Source of the DNA: Andreesenia sp964489735
GTDB taxonomy: Bacteria; Bacillota; Clostridia; Tissierellales; Gottschalkiaceae
Assembly: GCA_964489735.1 (NCBI GenBank)
Contig: CAZBAL010000006.1
Span: forward strand, 1 to 64,000
Length of the DNA: 64,000 nucleotides
Reading direction: 5' to 3'
Under the pieces are notes generated by a model. It saw only the letters and a list, made by a program, of their open reading frames with translations, ran no database searches and was not told the DNA's origin. This document shows, piece after piece, positions 17,794 to 26,710 of the stretch. Position 1 is the stretch's first letter; each line of letters opens with the position of its first letter. A program made the translations under genes and the position numbers.

Positions 17794-19019
17794 CCTATCT
17801 CTCTCCCTTCAAGAAGTATTATCTCAACAACTTCACCTGCTTTAAGTCCATTACTAGGTGGCATAACATCTATAAGACAGTTACAAACTGTCATAGACTG
17901 TAAAGCACTAGACTTCTGATTTCTCATAATAGAAACCTTGTTTAAATCACCATCTATTTCAAAATAACCTCTTATCAGTCTTCTTCTTGGTGACTTCTTA
18001 TTGAAATCTGTCTGCAGAATTGCTTTAACTTTTTTGCTGTCAGTGATTCTAAATCCTCTTATCTTCTTGATAACCGGTGTGACAATATAATCAAAGCTGA
18101 TAAATGCAGCTCCAGGATTCCCCGATAAACCTATCAGAAGCTTATTCTTGTAGAAGGCTGAGAGCATTGGAGTTCCAGGTTTCATATCTACTCTTTTGAA
18201 CAGTACCTCTGCATCCAATTTCTTATACACATCATATATAAAGTCATAGTCTCCAACCGAAGCTCCACCGGTTGTAATCACCATGTCTACATCATCGATA
18301 TTCTGCTTTATTCCATCTGCAATTTTTAATATATCATCGGTTGCTATACCTAGATTTACAGGAGTGCAACCAAACTTTCTCAATATTGAAGCTATAGTAA
18401 AGTAGTTGCTATTGTAAATCTGACCGGGTTCTAACTTATCACCTAAAGAGACTATCTCTTTTCCGGTGTTTAATATGCCAATAGTCGGCTTCTTGAAAAC
18501 TTTCACCTTTGTTTCTCCAAGACTAGCTAAAACTCCAATAATACCTGGATTTATCAGTTCGCCTTTTTCAGCAATCATATCTCCTAATGCAATATCTTCA
18601 CCAATTTGGACCACATTAGCATCTTTATTCAGTTTATACGGAATATATACAAAACCATCTTCCTCTAAAATATCCTCTTTCTTGATAACTGAATCATATC
18701 CATCTGGAACCGGTGCTCCTGTCATTATTTTAATAGCGGTATCTTCTTCATAACCATCCTCATGCAAACTTCCCGCTCCAATGTATCCATGGATTTTGAA
18801 TTTCTTAGGAGCTTCCTCTATTGATTCTGTTTCTTCATAGTTAATAGCGAAACCGTCTAGTGCGGATCTTCTGAAATTAGGTATATTAGTTTTAGATACA
18901 TAGTCTTCTGCAAGTATCCTGTCAAGCGCATCCTCTAAATAGACCTCTTCTGTTCCACAATCTGATATTCTATTTAAAAGAACAGTTCTTGCATCTTCTG
19001 CACTAATATTTTTTATCAA
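17790..19019 (-). CDS. moeA: Molybdopterin molybdenumtransferase MoeA
   Basis: MoeA inserts molybdate (or tungstate) into adenylylated molybdopterin. The 409-residue protein has the N-terminal linker domain with RSALDGFAI, the substrate domain with TTGGASVGDYDF, and GLSGNPGAAFISF; the C-terminal domain IV is complete. The start is TTG with AGGAGG seven bases upstream. It is first in moeA-mobB-fdhA, so cofactor loading and enzyme are co-expressed. The long repeat-bearing region upstream presumably contains the operon promoter. Confidence 0.93.
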   Translation of the reverse strand: MIKNISAEDARTVLLNRISDCGTEEVYLEDALDRILAEDYVSKTNIPNFRRSALDGFAINYEETESIEEAPKKFKIHGYIGAGSLHEDGYEEDTAIKIMTGAPVPDGYDSVIKKEDILEEDGFVYIPYKLNKDANVVQIGEDIALGDMIAEKGELINPGIIGVLASLGETKVKVFKKPTIGILNTGKEIVSLGDKLEPGQIYNSNYFTIASILRKFGCTPVNLGIATDDILKIADGIKQNIDDVDMVITTGGASVGDYDFIYDVYKKLDAEVLFKRVDMKPGTPMLSAFYKNKLLIGLSGNPGAAFISFDYIVTPVIKKIRGFRITDSKKVKAILQTDFNKKSPRRRLIRGYFEIDGDLNKVSIMRNQKSSALQSMTVCNCLIDVMPPSNGLKAGEVVEIILLEGREIG

Positions 19020-19100
19020 TATCCCACCTCCTCTTTCGCAATTTCATACATAACTCTTTCAACCAGTGTAAAATATTATTACCAATTCCTGCATTTTTTT

Positions 19101-19515
19101 AAAGTATATCGAATATTCTGCGTTATCTCATTGTAGACAGAGTATTCGAATATCTATATTCTTTACAAAGTATATAGACAAGAGTTTTTCATTTTCTTTC
19201 CAAAGTATATCGGTAGTTATACTTCGCTTTCTTTGTAAAGTATATCGTGTACCAACAAATCTCATACCTATACTAAGTGTTGTAAAGATACGCACTTTCT
19301 ATACATAGTATAACCTTATATATAGTCTCTATCTTTCTGTAAGATATCGAATCGCATAGCTTACTTTCTATTCTATTAAGTATAGAGCATTTCTATATAT
19401 AATAGAATCGTTATACTCGGCTAAGTGTATGATATGCAGTTATTGATATTTTTGTCATACTGGAAAAACCAGCGTTATACTCATATATACAGTGCTATTC
19501 GCACATTAGTTATAC
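19101..19515. repeat. Two interleaved short repeat families upstream of moeA
   Basis: This stretch has no credible gene but is not random. Family 1 has the plus-strand core CTTTnnAAAGTATATCG, with AAAG at 19101, 19167, 19202 and 19237; the last three are spaced exactly 35 bp. Weaker copies begin near 19284, 19340, 19377 and 19422. Family 2 is GTTATAC at 19216, 19410, 19474 and 19509, plus the reverse complement at 19308. They lie between the upstream terminator and the moeA start, so they occupy the promoter region of the molybdenum/formate operon. Regulator-binding sites are the simplest reading; no binding protein can be assigned. Confidence 0.7.
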
Positions 19516-19606
19516 AGTCTATACTTTTTAATTATACTATAGATATTACTGAATGTATATTAATTAATTATTTAACAGAGATTTAATATAAAATAATTTT
19601 ACTTAT

Positions 19607-19640
19607 AAAAAAACAGAGCTGATACAAATTATCAGCTCTG
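19607..19640 (-). terminator. Terminator after the broken regulator
   Basis: CAGAGCTGATA and its perfect complement (11 pairs) flank a five-base loop and are followed on the minus strand by seven T residues. It insulates the moeA upstream region from the regulator gene. Confidence 0.92.
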
Positions 19641-19781
19641 AAAACATCTTCTCTATAAAATTATTTTTTTAAGTATTAGATCCCCCAAATATAATAGAAC
19701 GCCATAGACCCATTATATAACAAGTTGAATTTATATAGAGTGACATTCAATTTTTGTCATTGACAGATTTAGGCAATAATT

Positions 19782-19800
19782 GGTTTAATTGTATTAAACC
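19782..19800. repeat. Small perfect inverted repeat
   Basis: GGTTTAAT and ATTAAACC flank TGT, about 10 bp past the stop of the regulator remnant. It could be an operator or a small hairpin; there is no T run, so it is not a typical terminator. Confidence 0.5.
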
Positions 19801-19809
19801 ACTATTCTA

Positions 19810-21284
19810 TCACTCAAATACAACTACATTTTTTGAAATCTGCTCTTCTAAAAACATAATAGTATCCTCTCTGGAGTATTTTTTATTAAAGTACTTAACT
19901 CTTTGATTTATAGTTTCCCATAATGCCATAGAAATTCTGTGTTCATTTGTAATAAACATCATGTGTGGATCTTTTAAACTAAAAAAAGCTGTCTTATCAA
20001 GGTCTTTGCTGAGAATAGCGTATTCATCAACATCTCTATCTTCTACTAAGACAAGGCTATAATTTTCATTAGTTCTCAACAAGTGGATCATATTCTCCAA
20101 ATGAATTTTCAATAAAGTTCTAGTATATGATATATTTATGCCAAATAAAGTACTGAACTCTGGTAAATTTATATCATTTCTGAATTTTATGATTTTAGAT
20201 ACAGGAATCACTTCTGTAAACTTATGTGTCCTAAGTAATCTATTGAAATTATCAGTCAACACATTATATACAAAGTCAAATTCTCTTGGCAATCTCGATT
20301 CAATAGACTTTTTTACTTCTTTAGGCATGGTGAATATCGCTGGAAAAAGATTATAAAGAACTGAGTCATTCTCTTTTTTCAGCAGTTCAATATAGTCCAT
20401 CCAAAGTGATTCTTTATCTAAATAACTGTACTTGTTAAACGCCGGCAAACAAAGCTTTTTATAGCTATCGAACTCATTTGCCAGAGTATTTATAGCTTTT
20501 CCATCATTTATATAAATAGTCAATGCCCCTTCACCTTCCTCACCAACAGAATTAGAAGTGACAGCTGAAATTCCAGGAGCTACAAATAAAGTTCTTCTAA
20601 TTGTACTGTCTTTTAGTTTTGGATAATAATATGAGTCAATTCTACCTGTCATATAAACAGGAATCCATTTTTGAACCGCTGCATTCATCTCTGTAATCCT
20701 CTTTCAACACCATGTATAATATTGATTCTGCACCCTTTTTTCAATATCTTTGTCAGAAGACCAACTAAAGCTTTTGTGAATTCAAAATCACTGAACCAAC
20801 TCATATTCTCATCACTGAACAACAGTAATGTAATCACTTTATCTGATTCTGCTACACTTGTTAGAAATCTCAAATATGCCTCTTATTTACCATCATTTCC
20901 ATAATAGAATGTTGTATCTGACATGTTCGTACTCAGTTCTTCTGTGCTGTGTTCACAATCCATTATATTATTATCAGATGGAAGATTTGCACCCTCAACT
21001 AACCAATTGTATATAATTTCATTCAATAACTGATTTTCAGTTTTTCTATTTATTCCGTCTTCCAGCAATAAATTAATAAAATCATTTTTCAATTTCTCAT
21101 CTTTCTCTATCATCTTTGCAAAATAACTGGACATAGGCAATAAGAAAGTCGGATTTTTGGGAAGTTTTCTTTTTCCCGTTCTCAAACGCGATAGATAAGA
21201 TGGATCTACAGAAATCGCATTTGATAGAGTGCTGTTTTTTATCTTTGTTATTTCCATCAAAGCATTCAATTTTTTAGAAAACAA
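19810..21284 (-). pseudogene. HTH transcriptional regulator with a large sensor-like domain, broken by a stop and a frameshift
   Basis: Three successive minus-strand frames read as one protein. The first (from TTG at 21284, preceded by GGAGGGG) encodes a Cro/C1-type HTH with NAISVDPSYLSRLRTGKR. It ends at TAA 20883-20885, and the same frame continues EAYLRFLTSVAESDKVITL. At about 20687 the frame shifts by one and continues MNAAVQKWIPVYMTGRIDSYYY to the end. I recall Clostridia regulators of about 500 residues with this domain order as a single chain, and the reconstructed length here is about 491. Each break retains a start codon and a weak Shine-Dalgarno, so three coupled short genes remain possible. 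The ligand and target are unknown. Confidence 0.68.
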
Positions 21285-21349
21285 AATACCCCTCCAATTC
21301 TCAGTTCCATTATTCAAATTATCACATATATGCTATAACCACTATATCA

Positions 21350-21379
21350 TATATAATATGCTCTTGAATACATTGACAA
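21350..21379 (-). promoter_or_regulatory. Candidate promoter for the broken regulator
   Basis: On the minus strand TTGTCA and TATATA are separated by 18 bases, about 65 bp before the proposed TTG start. It lies in the 67 bp gap after recG. Confidence 0.5.
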
Positions 21380-21384
21380 TCTGA

Positions 21385-23433
21385 TTAATTGAATTCCAAT
21401 CTGTCAGTATCAACCAAGAGCCTCTCAATTTTATTTCTTAAATTCATATTTTCACTATTTTCTAATAGTGGATCATCAGACACAATATCATTTACAAGTA
21501 TCTGTACCTCTGATAGGATTTTCATATCCCTTGGCAGTTTAGATACTCTCAGCTCTGGAATTCCATGTTGTCTGAATCCAAAGAATTCACCAGGTCCTCT
21601 CAGCTCTAGATCTTTTTCTGAGATTATAAATCCATCATTTGTCTGCTCAAGTATCTTTATTCTTTCTTTCGATATTTCACTTTTCCCATCTGAAAGTAAA
21701 ATGCAGTAAGACTGATATTTTCCTCTACCAACTCTCCCTCGTAATTGGTGAAGCTGTGCTAACCCAAAGCACTCAGCATTTTCAATAACCATAATATTAG
21801 AATTGGGTACATCCACACCCACTTCGATTACAGTAGTAGAAACAAGTATATCTATTTCTCTTTCTTTAAATAGTTCCATTACAGTATCCTTATCGGCTGC
21901 CTTCATCTGTCCATGAAGAAGTCCTATTTTTAAATCTTGAAATTTCTCATTCAGTTCTTGATATACAGATTCTGCAGATTTCAAATCCAGCACTTCTGAA
22001 TCTTCTACCATCGGGCACACTACATAAGCCTGCCTACCTTCTAAAACCTGTTTTTTTACAAACTGGTAAACATCAGCTCTGGATCTATAGGTCCTTCCGT
22101 ATGTCTTTATTTCTTTTCGCCCAGGTGGCAGTTCATCAACTATAGTAATGTCTAAGTCGCCATAGACAATAAGTGCTAGAGTTCTAGGTATTGGTGTAGC
22201 AGTCATTACCAATATATCAGGATTTATACCTTTATTTGATAATCTAGCTCTCTGATTTACACCAAATCTGTGCTGTTCATCTGTAATTACAAGTCCTAAT
22301 TTTTCAAACTCTATATAATCCTCTATAAGAGCGTGGGTTCCTACAACTACATCAATTTGGCCAGATTTTATTTTTTCTAAAACTTCTCTTTTCTCTCTTG
22401 CTTTCATATTGCTCACGAGAAGCCCAACTTCAATATTGAACTTTTCCAAAAGTGTACTCAAACTTCTATAATGTTGTCTTGCTAATATTTCTGTCGGAGC
22501 CATCATAGCACTTTGAAAACCTGATTTGTAAGACTTTAAAAGAGCAAATGCAGCTATTACTGTTTTTCCTGAACCAACATCACCTTGAACCAGTCTGTTC
22601 ATTTGCCTATCTGCTTCCATATCTTTTTCTATTTCTTTTATAGCCTTATATTGTGCACCTGTCAGTTTAAAAGGCAGAGCTTCCTGGAACTTCTCCTCTA
22701 ATTGAATACTTGGAAATCTAGTAAAGGAAACATCACTATTCCTTCTGTTTTTAAGCATAATCAGACCCATCTGCAATACTAAAAGTTCATCAAATGCAAT
22801 TGTATTTCTAGACTTTAAATAATCATCTCTTCCATCAGGAAAATGAAGATGTTCAATAGCTTTTGAAATTGAGAAGAGATCGTATTTATCTCTTATATAC
22901 TCGGGCAAGTCATCAATTTCTTTTGTATACTTTATAGCTTCCCTTACAAACTTTATCATTTCGTTATTTGAAAGCCCTTTGGTCAATCCGTATATGGGCT
23001 CCACTTTTCCTATATTGCTATTATCTAGATTCTTAGCAATCATAGGTGAATTAAACTCTTTTATTATGCCATTCACTTTGACTTTTCCAGAAATATATAC
23101 CCTGTCATCTTCCTTGAACTGGTTCAACCTATAATTCTGATTGAAAAAAGTAATATAGGCATTTTCTGTACCATCAGAAACCAGAACTTTTACAATGCTC
23201 ATATTTCTTCTCGGTCTATATATTGTCGGTCTTCCTTTTACAGTAACCTGAAGACTTATCAGTTCTCCGTCTTTAGCATCTTTTATAGTTCCTGTTCTTC
23301 TTCGGTCTTCATAATTTACAGGAAAATAGTATATAAGGTCCTCTACAGTATTAACTTCAAGATTAGATAACAGTTTTTTCTTTTTATCTCCGATTCCTTT
23401 AAGAGTATCAACTTTTAAATCCAAATCACTCAA
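21385..23433 (-). CDS. recG: ATP-dependent DNA helicase RecG
   Basis: RecG remodels stalled replication forks and branch-migrates recombination intermediates. The 682-residue protein has the N-terminal wedge/OB domain (to about residue 230), Walker A GDVGSGKTVIAAF, the ATPase box DEQHRFGVNQR, TATPIPRT and the C-terminal helicase motifs VSTTVIEVGVDVP and QLRGRVGRG. The start is TTG with GAGGTG five bases upstream. It follows fakA after a hairpin, the usual Firmicute order asp23-fakA-recG. Confidence 0.97.
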   Translation of the reverse strand: MSDLDLKVDTLKGIGDKKKKLLSNLEVNTVEDLIYYFPVNYEDRRRTGTIKDAKDGELISLQVTVKGRPTIYRPRRNMSIVKVLVSDGTENAYITFFNQNYRLNQFKEDDRVYISGKVKVNGIIKEFNSPMIAKNLDNSNIGKVEPIYGLTKGLSNNEMIKFVREAIKYTKEIDDLPEYIRDKYDLFSISKAIEHLHFPDGRDDYLKSRNTIAFDELLVLQMGLIMLKNRRNSDVSFTRFPSIQLEEKFQEALPFKLTGAQYKAIKEIEKDMEADRQMNRLVQGDVGSGKTVIAAFALLKSYKSGFQSAMMAPTEILARQHYRSLSTLLEKFNIEVGLLVSNMKAREKREVLEKIKSGQIDVVVGTHALIEDYIEFEKLGLVITDEQHRFGVNQRARLSNKGINPDILVMTATPIPRTLALIVYGDLDITIVDELPPGRKEIKTYGRTYRSRADVYQFVKKQVLEGRQAYVVCPMVEDSEVLDLKSAESVYQELNEKFQDLKIGLLHGQMKAADKDTVMELFKEREIDILVSTTVIEVGVDVPNSNIMVIENAECFGLAQLHQLRGRVGRGKYQSYCILLSDGKSEISKERIKILEQTNDGFIISEKDLELRGPGEFFGFRQHGIPELRVSKLPRDMKILSEVQILVNDIVSDDPLLENSENMNLRNKIERLLVDTDRLEFN

Positions 23434-23448
23434 AAAATCACCTCAATA

Positions 23449-23477
23449 AGAAAAACTCAGTATAATCAACTGAGTTT
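23449..23477 (-). terminator. Hairpin between fakA and recG
   Basis: AAACTCAG and CTGAGTTT form an eight-pair stem with a nine-base loop and a TTTTTC tail on the minus strand. It may partly terminate the asp23-fakA message. Confidence 0.55.
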
Positions 23478-23485
23478 CTCACATA

Positions 23486-25174
23486 TTATTCGGCAGCAAT
23501 CAAATAGTGATATAGTGGCTGTCCACCATAAATCAGTTCTATATCTGCATCTGAATATAATTCTTCAATTTTAGCTGCTAGTTTTTCAGCATCTTCTTCT
23601 GAAACATCCTCACCATATATTATAGTGATCATATCAATACCTTCATCATATAGATGTGCTACAAGTTCCTCAGTAACACCTTCAACCTCACTTCCAGTAC
23701 ATACTATTTCTTTACCTAATAATCCTATTATTTCACCTTTTGAAATAGACTTGCCATTTAGAACCGTATCTTTTACTGAGAAAGTTATTTGACCTGTTTT
23801 CACTTCCTCATATGCGCTTGACATATTCATCACATTCTCTTCTAAACTGGAGTCCGGATCGAAATCAATCATAGCCGCAATTCCCTCTGGTATCGTTTTA
23901 GTTGGTATTACTTCAACATTCTTTTCAGACACATCTTTGACTTGGTTCGCTGCTAATATTATATTGCTATTGTTAGGCAGAATAATGATGTTATCAGTAT
24001 TCATACTTTCAACTGCTTTTAGAATATCTTCTGTACTTGGGTTCATTGTCTGTCCCCCTGAAATAACTGTATTCACACCTAATTGATCGAATACATCTTT
24101 AAGTCCTTCACCTGATGATATGCTTATTACACCTATGTTTATAGGCTCAGAGTTTAACCCTTCATCATTTAAATTAAGCGAATCGCTATTTAGAGAATCT
24201 GAATTGTCATTGATGTTATCCAGCTCAGCTAGTTCGGTCTGATTAAATGATGTATGACTGTGCTGATATCTCATATTATCTATCTTTATATTTATAAGTC
24301 CTCCAAGAGTTACTGCTCTTTTTAAAACCTCTCCCGGGTCATTAGTGTGGATATGAACTTTTATTATTCCTTCATCTCCTATTACAAGCATAGAATCTCC
24401 CAGATTTTCAATCTCATCTCTAAAGCTCTCTGGATTCGCATTTGTATCGTTAATAATAAATTCTGTACAGTATCCAAACTCTATATTCGGATCGTAAGAG
24501 TCAGCTGTATCAAACATTATTACAGGTTCCTCTCTGATGAATTTGCTGCTATCAGTTGATTCACCAGTCAAGGCCGAGTACATACCATCTAGTATGACCA
24601 TATAACCTTTTCCACCAGCATCTACGACTCCTGCCTCTTTAAGTGCTGGCAGCATCTCTGGAGTTCTATCCAATGTCTCGTTACCAGCATCGATTACATG
24701 TTTCATAAAAGAGATAATATCAGTCTCTTTTCTTTCTATATCATGAGCTGCATCACTGCATCCTCTGGCCACAGTTAGAATAGTTCCCTCTGTCGGTTTC
24801 ATTACAGCTCTGTAAGCCGTCTCTGTTGCCTCCCTTAATGCTTTAGAGAACACTGGGACCGTTATTTCATCCGAATCAGAAATAATTTTTGACATACCTC
24901 TGATAAGCTGAGATAGAATAACTCCTGAGTTTCCTCTCGCACCCATTAAAGAACCTCTAGAGACAATATCCGTAATTTCTTTTATATCATTTTTATTATT
25001 TTCTAACAAATCTTTTACTGCTGATTTCATAGTAAGAGACATATTTGTTCCTGTATCTCCATCTGGAACCGGAAATACATTCAGTGCATTTAACATGTCT
25101 TTTTCATTTTCTAATGCGTTGGATGCATTTAAAAACATCTCTTTCAGCATAAACCCATCTATATTTGTAACCAA
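23486..25174 (-). CDS. fakA: DAK2-domain fatty acid kinase FakA (YloV)
   Basis: FakA phosphorylates fatty acids bound to a FakB carrier, giving acyl-phosphate for PlsY. The N-terminal DAK2/DhaL-like domain shows NVFPVPDGDTGTNMS, GARGNSGVILSQ and GGKGY. The middle and C-terminal regions match the YloV family, including IIILPNNSNI. About 562 residues is normal. I start at a TTG (25174) giving MVTNIDGFMLKEMF, with AGGAGG nine bases upstream; a TTG two codons earlier is too close to the Shine-Dalgarno. It follows asp23 closely. No fakB is in the window. Confidence 0.9.
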   Translation of the reverse strand: MVTNIDGFMLKEMFLNASNALENEKDMLNALNVFPVPDGDTGTNMSLTMKSAVKDLLENNKNDIKEITDIVSRGSLMGARGNSGVILSQLIRGMSKIISDSDEITVPVFSKALREATETAYRAVMKPTEGTILTVARGCSDAAHDIERKETDIISFMKHVIDAGNETLDRTPEMLPALKEAGVVDAGGKGYMVILDGMYSALTGESTDSSKFIREEPVIMFDTADSYDPNIEFGYCTEFIINDTNANPESFRDEIENLGDSMLVIGDEGIIKVHIHTNDPGEVLKRAVTLGGLINIKIDNMRYQHSHTSFNQTELAELDNINDNSDSLNSDSLNLNDEGLNSEPINIGVISISSGEGLKDVFDQLGVNTVISGGQTMNPSTEDILKAVESMNTDNIIILPNNSNIILAANQVKDVSEKNVEVIPTKTIPEGIAAMIDFDPDSSLEENVMNMSSAYEEVKTGQITFSVKDTVLNGKSISKGEIIGLLGKEIVCTGSEVEGVTEELVAHLYDEGIDMITIIYGEDVSEEDAEKLAAKIEELYSDADIELIYGGQPLYHYLIAAE

Positions 25175-25197
25175 AACCAATTTCCTCCTAAAGCTAG

Positions 25198-25554
25198 CTA
25201 TTTTTGCACTCTAACTCCTTGAATATTTACATTTATTTTTTCAACAAGCATTCCTGTTGCATCTTCTACTGCATATTTTACTTTTTCTATAACATTTTGT
25301 GCAACAGTCTGTATGCTTGTACCATACTGCACAATTATATAAAGATCTATAGTGATTCCATGTTCTTCAGTAGTAATTTTTACTCCCTTTGTCAGGTTCT
25401 CTAATAATAGAAGTTTTGAAAGTCCATCACTAGCTCCTTTGCTAGCCATACCTACCAATCCGTAGCATTCCATAGCGGCAAGTCCAGCGATAGTTGCTAG
25501 AACATTGTCCTCTATAATTATATTTCCATATTCATTATTTATTTTAGCCGGCAT
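25198..25554 (-). CDS. Asp23/Gls24 family envelope stress protein (YloU)
   Basis: The 118-residue soluble protein has the Asp23 family core: IIEDNVLATIAGLAAMECYG near the N-terminus and a second half with VNVNIQGVRV-type strands. Family members are implicated in envelope stress and membrane-associated scaffolding, but the biochemical role is unknown. It is encoded directly upstream of fakA, as in most Firmicutes, and is divergent from rpmB. Confidence 0.9.
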   Translation of the reverse strand: MPAKINNEYGNIIIEDNVLATIAGLAAMECYGLVGMASKGASDGLSKLLLLENLTKGVKITTEEHGITIDLYIIVQYGTSIQTVAQNVIEKVKYAVEDATGMLVEKINVNIQGVRVQK

Positions 25555-25735
25555 ATTACCATCTCCTAAAACTTAAATTTCTCTTATAATCTTTCTCAAA
25601 AACTACATTAAGCTGATTAAAACAATGATTCCATTAATAGTATTTTTAATAGTAAGATTTGTAAATAGTCATATACTTAATTTTATCATATGTTTTGTAT
25701 AATGTCATTCATAGCTTATTATTTTAAAAATATGC

Positions 25736-25764
25736 TTGAACAGTTGTTAATGCTATGATATAAT
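25736..25764 (+). promoter_or_regulatory. rpmB promoter
   Basis: TTGAAC and TATAAT are separated by exactly 17 bases, and the -10 is extended (TGATATAAT). It stands about 42 bases before the rpmB start, a strong promoter as expected for a ribosomal protein. Confidence 0.85.
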
Positions 25765-25806
25765 CAGTTGTAATGTATTTTTTTATGTAGCAGGAGGTGT
25801 AGTTTA

Positions 25807-25998
25807 ATGGCTAAAGAGTGTGTTGTTTGTGGAAAAGGAACAGTAACAGGAAACCAAGTTACTTTCTCTCATCGTAGCAGCAGAAGAACATGGAAACCTA
25901 ATTTACGTAGAGTAAAAGCGGTTATTGAAGGATCTCCAAAAACTGTAAATGTATGTACTAGATGTTTAAGATCTGGAAAAATAGAAAGAGCAATATAA
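25807..25998 (+). CDS. rpmB: 50S ribosomal protein bL28
   Basis: The 63-residue protein begins MAKECVVCGKG and carries NQVTFSHRSSRRTWKPN, the bL28 signature, plus a second cysteine pair CTRC near the C-terminus, so it is the zinc-binding form. CAGGAGGTG precedes the ATG. It is a single-gene plus-strand unit between divergent asp23 and convergent thiN, with its own promoter and terminator. Confidence 0.97.
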   Translation: MAKECVVCGKGTVTGNQVTFSHRSSRRTWKPNLRRVKAVIEGSPKTVNVCTRCLRSGKIERAI

Positions 25999-26000
25999 TA

Positions 26001-26024
26001 GGCTTCCCTATAGGAAGCCCTTTT
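26001..26024 (+). terminator. Terminator after rpmB
   Basis: GGCTTCC and GGAAGCC form a seven-pair stem around CTATA, followed by CTTTT and more T-rich sequence. It ends rpmB just before the convergent thiN gene. Confidence 0.85.
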
Positions 26025-26043
26025 ATTTGCTCTTTTTTATTTT

Positions 26044-26706
26044 TCAGTCTATAGATCTTATAACTAAAATGGAACCTGATTTGACCTCAATATGACCAAC
26101 TTCTGATATAAGCTCGTTACTGATGCCTATTACGGAGTCAACCTCCAAATCAAGAGAGTCCGTATCATACTTGAATCCTCTCAAAGACAGTCCCTGGACT
26201 TTTCCTCCAGTTGGGAGTACCGAAATATATTTATAACGCTTATCATTTTTTATCTCTATTTTACTTTCTGTATACATTATTTCATTTTTTCCATCTACTA
26301 TTTTAGCTCTTAAGCCCGCACTATAAATTTTCTTTAGTAAAATTATATTACCTATTGTATGATCAAGCCTAGATCCTGTAGCCCCTAAAAGCACAATATC
26401 TTTGAAGCCTTGTTCAATGGCGTAAATTACAGCTAGCTCTGTATCTGTTTCATCTTTTTCACAATTAGCTTTTATTATTTCTATTCCGCTATCTGAATAC
26501 TTTTTTGAAAGCTCGTATCCCAATGAGTCCAAGTCTCCTATGATAATATCCGGTTTTAAATCTGATTCAGTTAGTTTCTTTGTACCACTGTCTACAGCAA
26601 TAATAAAATCTCTATCACTATATCTTTCAATAACAGATCTTTCAGAATTTCCACCTGAAACTATTAAAGCGCTTTTCATATTTTTTTTATTCTTGTTTCT
26701 TTCCAT
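26044..26706 (-). CDS. thiN: Thiamine pyrophosphokinase
   Basis: ThiN transfers pyrophosphate from ATP to thiamine to make thiamine diphosphate. The protein has ALIVSGG near the N-terminus, the IIGDLDSLG motif, the ATGSRLDHTIGNI motif and a C-terminal beta domain. Family length is about 210-220. The exact start is uncertain: ATG at 26706 has a weak GGA upstream, and the ATG at 26679 gives the canonical MKSALIVSGG. It overlaps or abuts rpe, as in B. subtilis-type order prkC-rsgA-rpe-thiN. Confidence 0.93.
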   Translation of the reverse strand: MERNKNKKNMKSALIVSGGNSERSVIERYSDRDFIIAVDSGTKKLTESDLKPDIIIGDLDSLGYELSKKYSDSGIEIIKANCEKDETDTELAVIYAIEQGFKDIVLLGATGSRLDHTIGNIILLKKIYSAGLRAKIVDGKNEIMYTESKIEIKNDKRYKYISVLPTGGKVQGLSLRGFKYDTDSLDLEVDSVIGISNELISEVGHIEVKSGSILVIRSID

Positions 26707-26710
26707 AGAT

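Noticed and set aside
19101..19260. CRISPR-like array because of the 35 bp spacing
   Set aside because: The repeated cores are short (about 17 bp) and degenerate, spacers are not uniform beyond three units, and no cas gene is present.
19020..19600. Moco riboswitch or other riboswitch upstream of moeA
   Set aside because: The region is very AT-rich and I could not build the GC-containing stems expected of that RNA; the signal present is short repeats.
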